Origin: JBBTYG01 sp964418085
GTDB taxonomy: Bacteria; Patescibacteriota; Minisyncoccia; UBA6257; 2-01-FULL-56-20
DNA length: 13,303 nucleotides
Assembly (NCBI GenBank): GCA_964418085.1
Contig: CAYQKB010000029.1
Span: 1-13,303, forward strand
Reading direction: 5' to 3'
The first letter of the stretch is position 1; each line of letters opens with the position of its first letter. Positions 13,034 to 13,303 of the stretch are shown piece after piece. Below the pieces are notes generated by a model. The model was not told where the DNA came from, made no database searches, and saw only the letters and a program-made list of their open reading frames with translations. A program made the position numbers and the translations under genes.

Positions 13034-13303
13034 ATGCGTAAGTTTTTTGCTTCAATTCTCGAAATTCTTGAAATAGCGGTTGTCGCCATTGTGGCTGTTT
13101 TCGTGATTCGCAGTTTTCTCGTTCAGCCTTTTCTCGTGAGCGGATCGAGCATGGTTCCGACATTCTCAAACGGGGACTATCTGCTTGTAGACGAATTAAC
13201 CTATCGCGTGAGGGCTCCCGAGCGGGGAGAAGTTATCGTTTTCAGGTACCCGGCTGATCCCTCCACCTATTTTATCAAAAGAATCATCGGTTTGCCTAAT
13301 GAG
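13034..13303 (+). CDS. lepB: type I signal peptidase LepB, N-terminal part (cut by window end)
   Basis: This is the membrane serine protease that removes signal peptides from exported proteins, such as the secreted repeat protein at 8095. The first 90 residues are present. An N-terminal membrane helix (about 11-30, ILEIAVVAIVAVFVIRSFLV) is followed by QPFLVSGSSMVPTF with catalytic Ser39. Then comes GDYLLVDELTYRVRAPERGEVIVF and FIKRIIGLP with catalytic Lys82. The frame is open to the window edge. ATG 13034 was preferred over GTG 13022 because the promoter predicts a start near 13025. There is only one N-terminal helix, as is common in LepB of many bacteria outside the enterics. Confidence 0.95.
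   Translation, partial: MRKFFASILEILEIAVVAIVAVFVIRSFLVQPFLVSGSSMVPTFSNGDYLLVDELTYRVRAPERGEVIVFRYPADPSTYFIKRIIGLPNE

Overview
The window looks like chromosome from a Patescibacteria (CPR) bacterium, probably of the Parcubacteria group. This is inferred from several traits together, not from a marker gene: moderate GC, two tRNAs without an encoded CCA, almost no Shine-Dalgarno sequences, very short or absent mRNA leaders, and a large set of type IV pilus (T4P) genes whose pseudopilins carry bulky surface domains.

Layout. Bases 1-369 hold the 3' end of a tRNA, a degenerate second copy of part of it, a possible promoter and a strong 14-bp inverted repeat. An unrecognised 82-residue ORF (370-618) follows and ends at a textbook terminator (654-692). 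Next come tRNA-Ile(GAT) (901-972) and an RluA-family pseudouridine synthase (985-1797) that carries a palindromic in-frame insert. From 1917 to 12402 every gene is on the + strand and almost all belong to one T4P locus. It has two tandem paralogous pilins closed by a terminator, then PilB (assembly ATPase) and PilC (platform protein). A three-gene run follows: a GspH/FimT-like pseudopilin, a pseudopilin with a Kre9/KNH-like Ig domain, and a secreted protein with AWND/GWI repeats. A 20-bp hairpin ends that run. The locus closes with a LamG-tipped pseudopilin, a PilX/GspK-like protein, and a single polypeptide joining PilM to PilN. A convergent peptidyl-tRNA hydrolase (minus strand) and the start of a type I signal peptidase (+ strand, cut by the window end) complete the window.

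How the genes work together. The PilMN fusion, PilC and PilB would form the inner-membrane and cytoplasmic engine. The two short pilins are candidates for the major subunit. The GspH-, PilV- and PilX-like proteins and the LamG pilin would prime the fibre and decorate its tip. The secreted repeat protein, translationally coupled to a pseudopilin gene, is a likely surface partner. No secretin (PilQ), PilP, PilO, prepilin peptidase or PilT is present in this window. Several start sites share an extended -10 box of the form TGT-TANNAT, some within 10 bases of the start codon.

The most notable points are the PilM-PilN fusion, the lectin-tipped pilin, the duplicated pilins with a swapped centre, and the palindromic insert inside the pseudouridine synthase gene.
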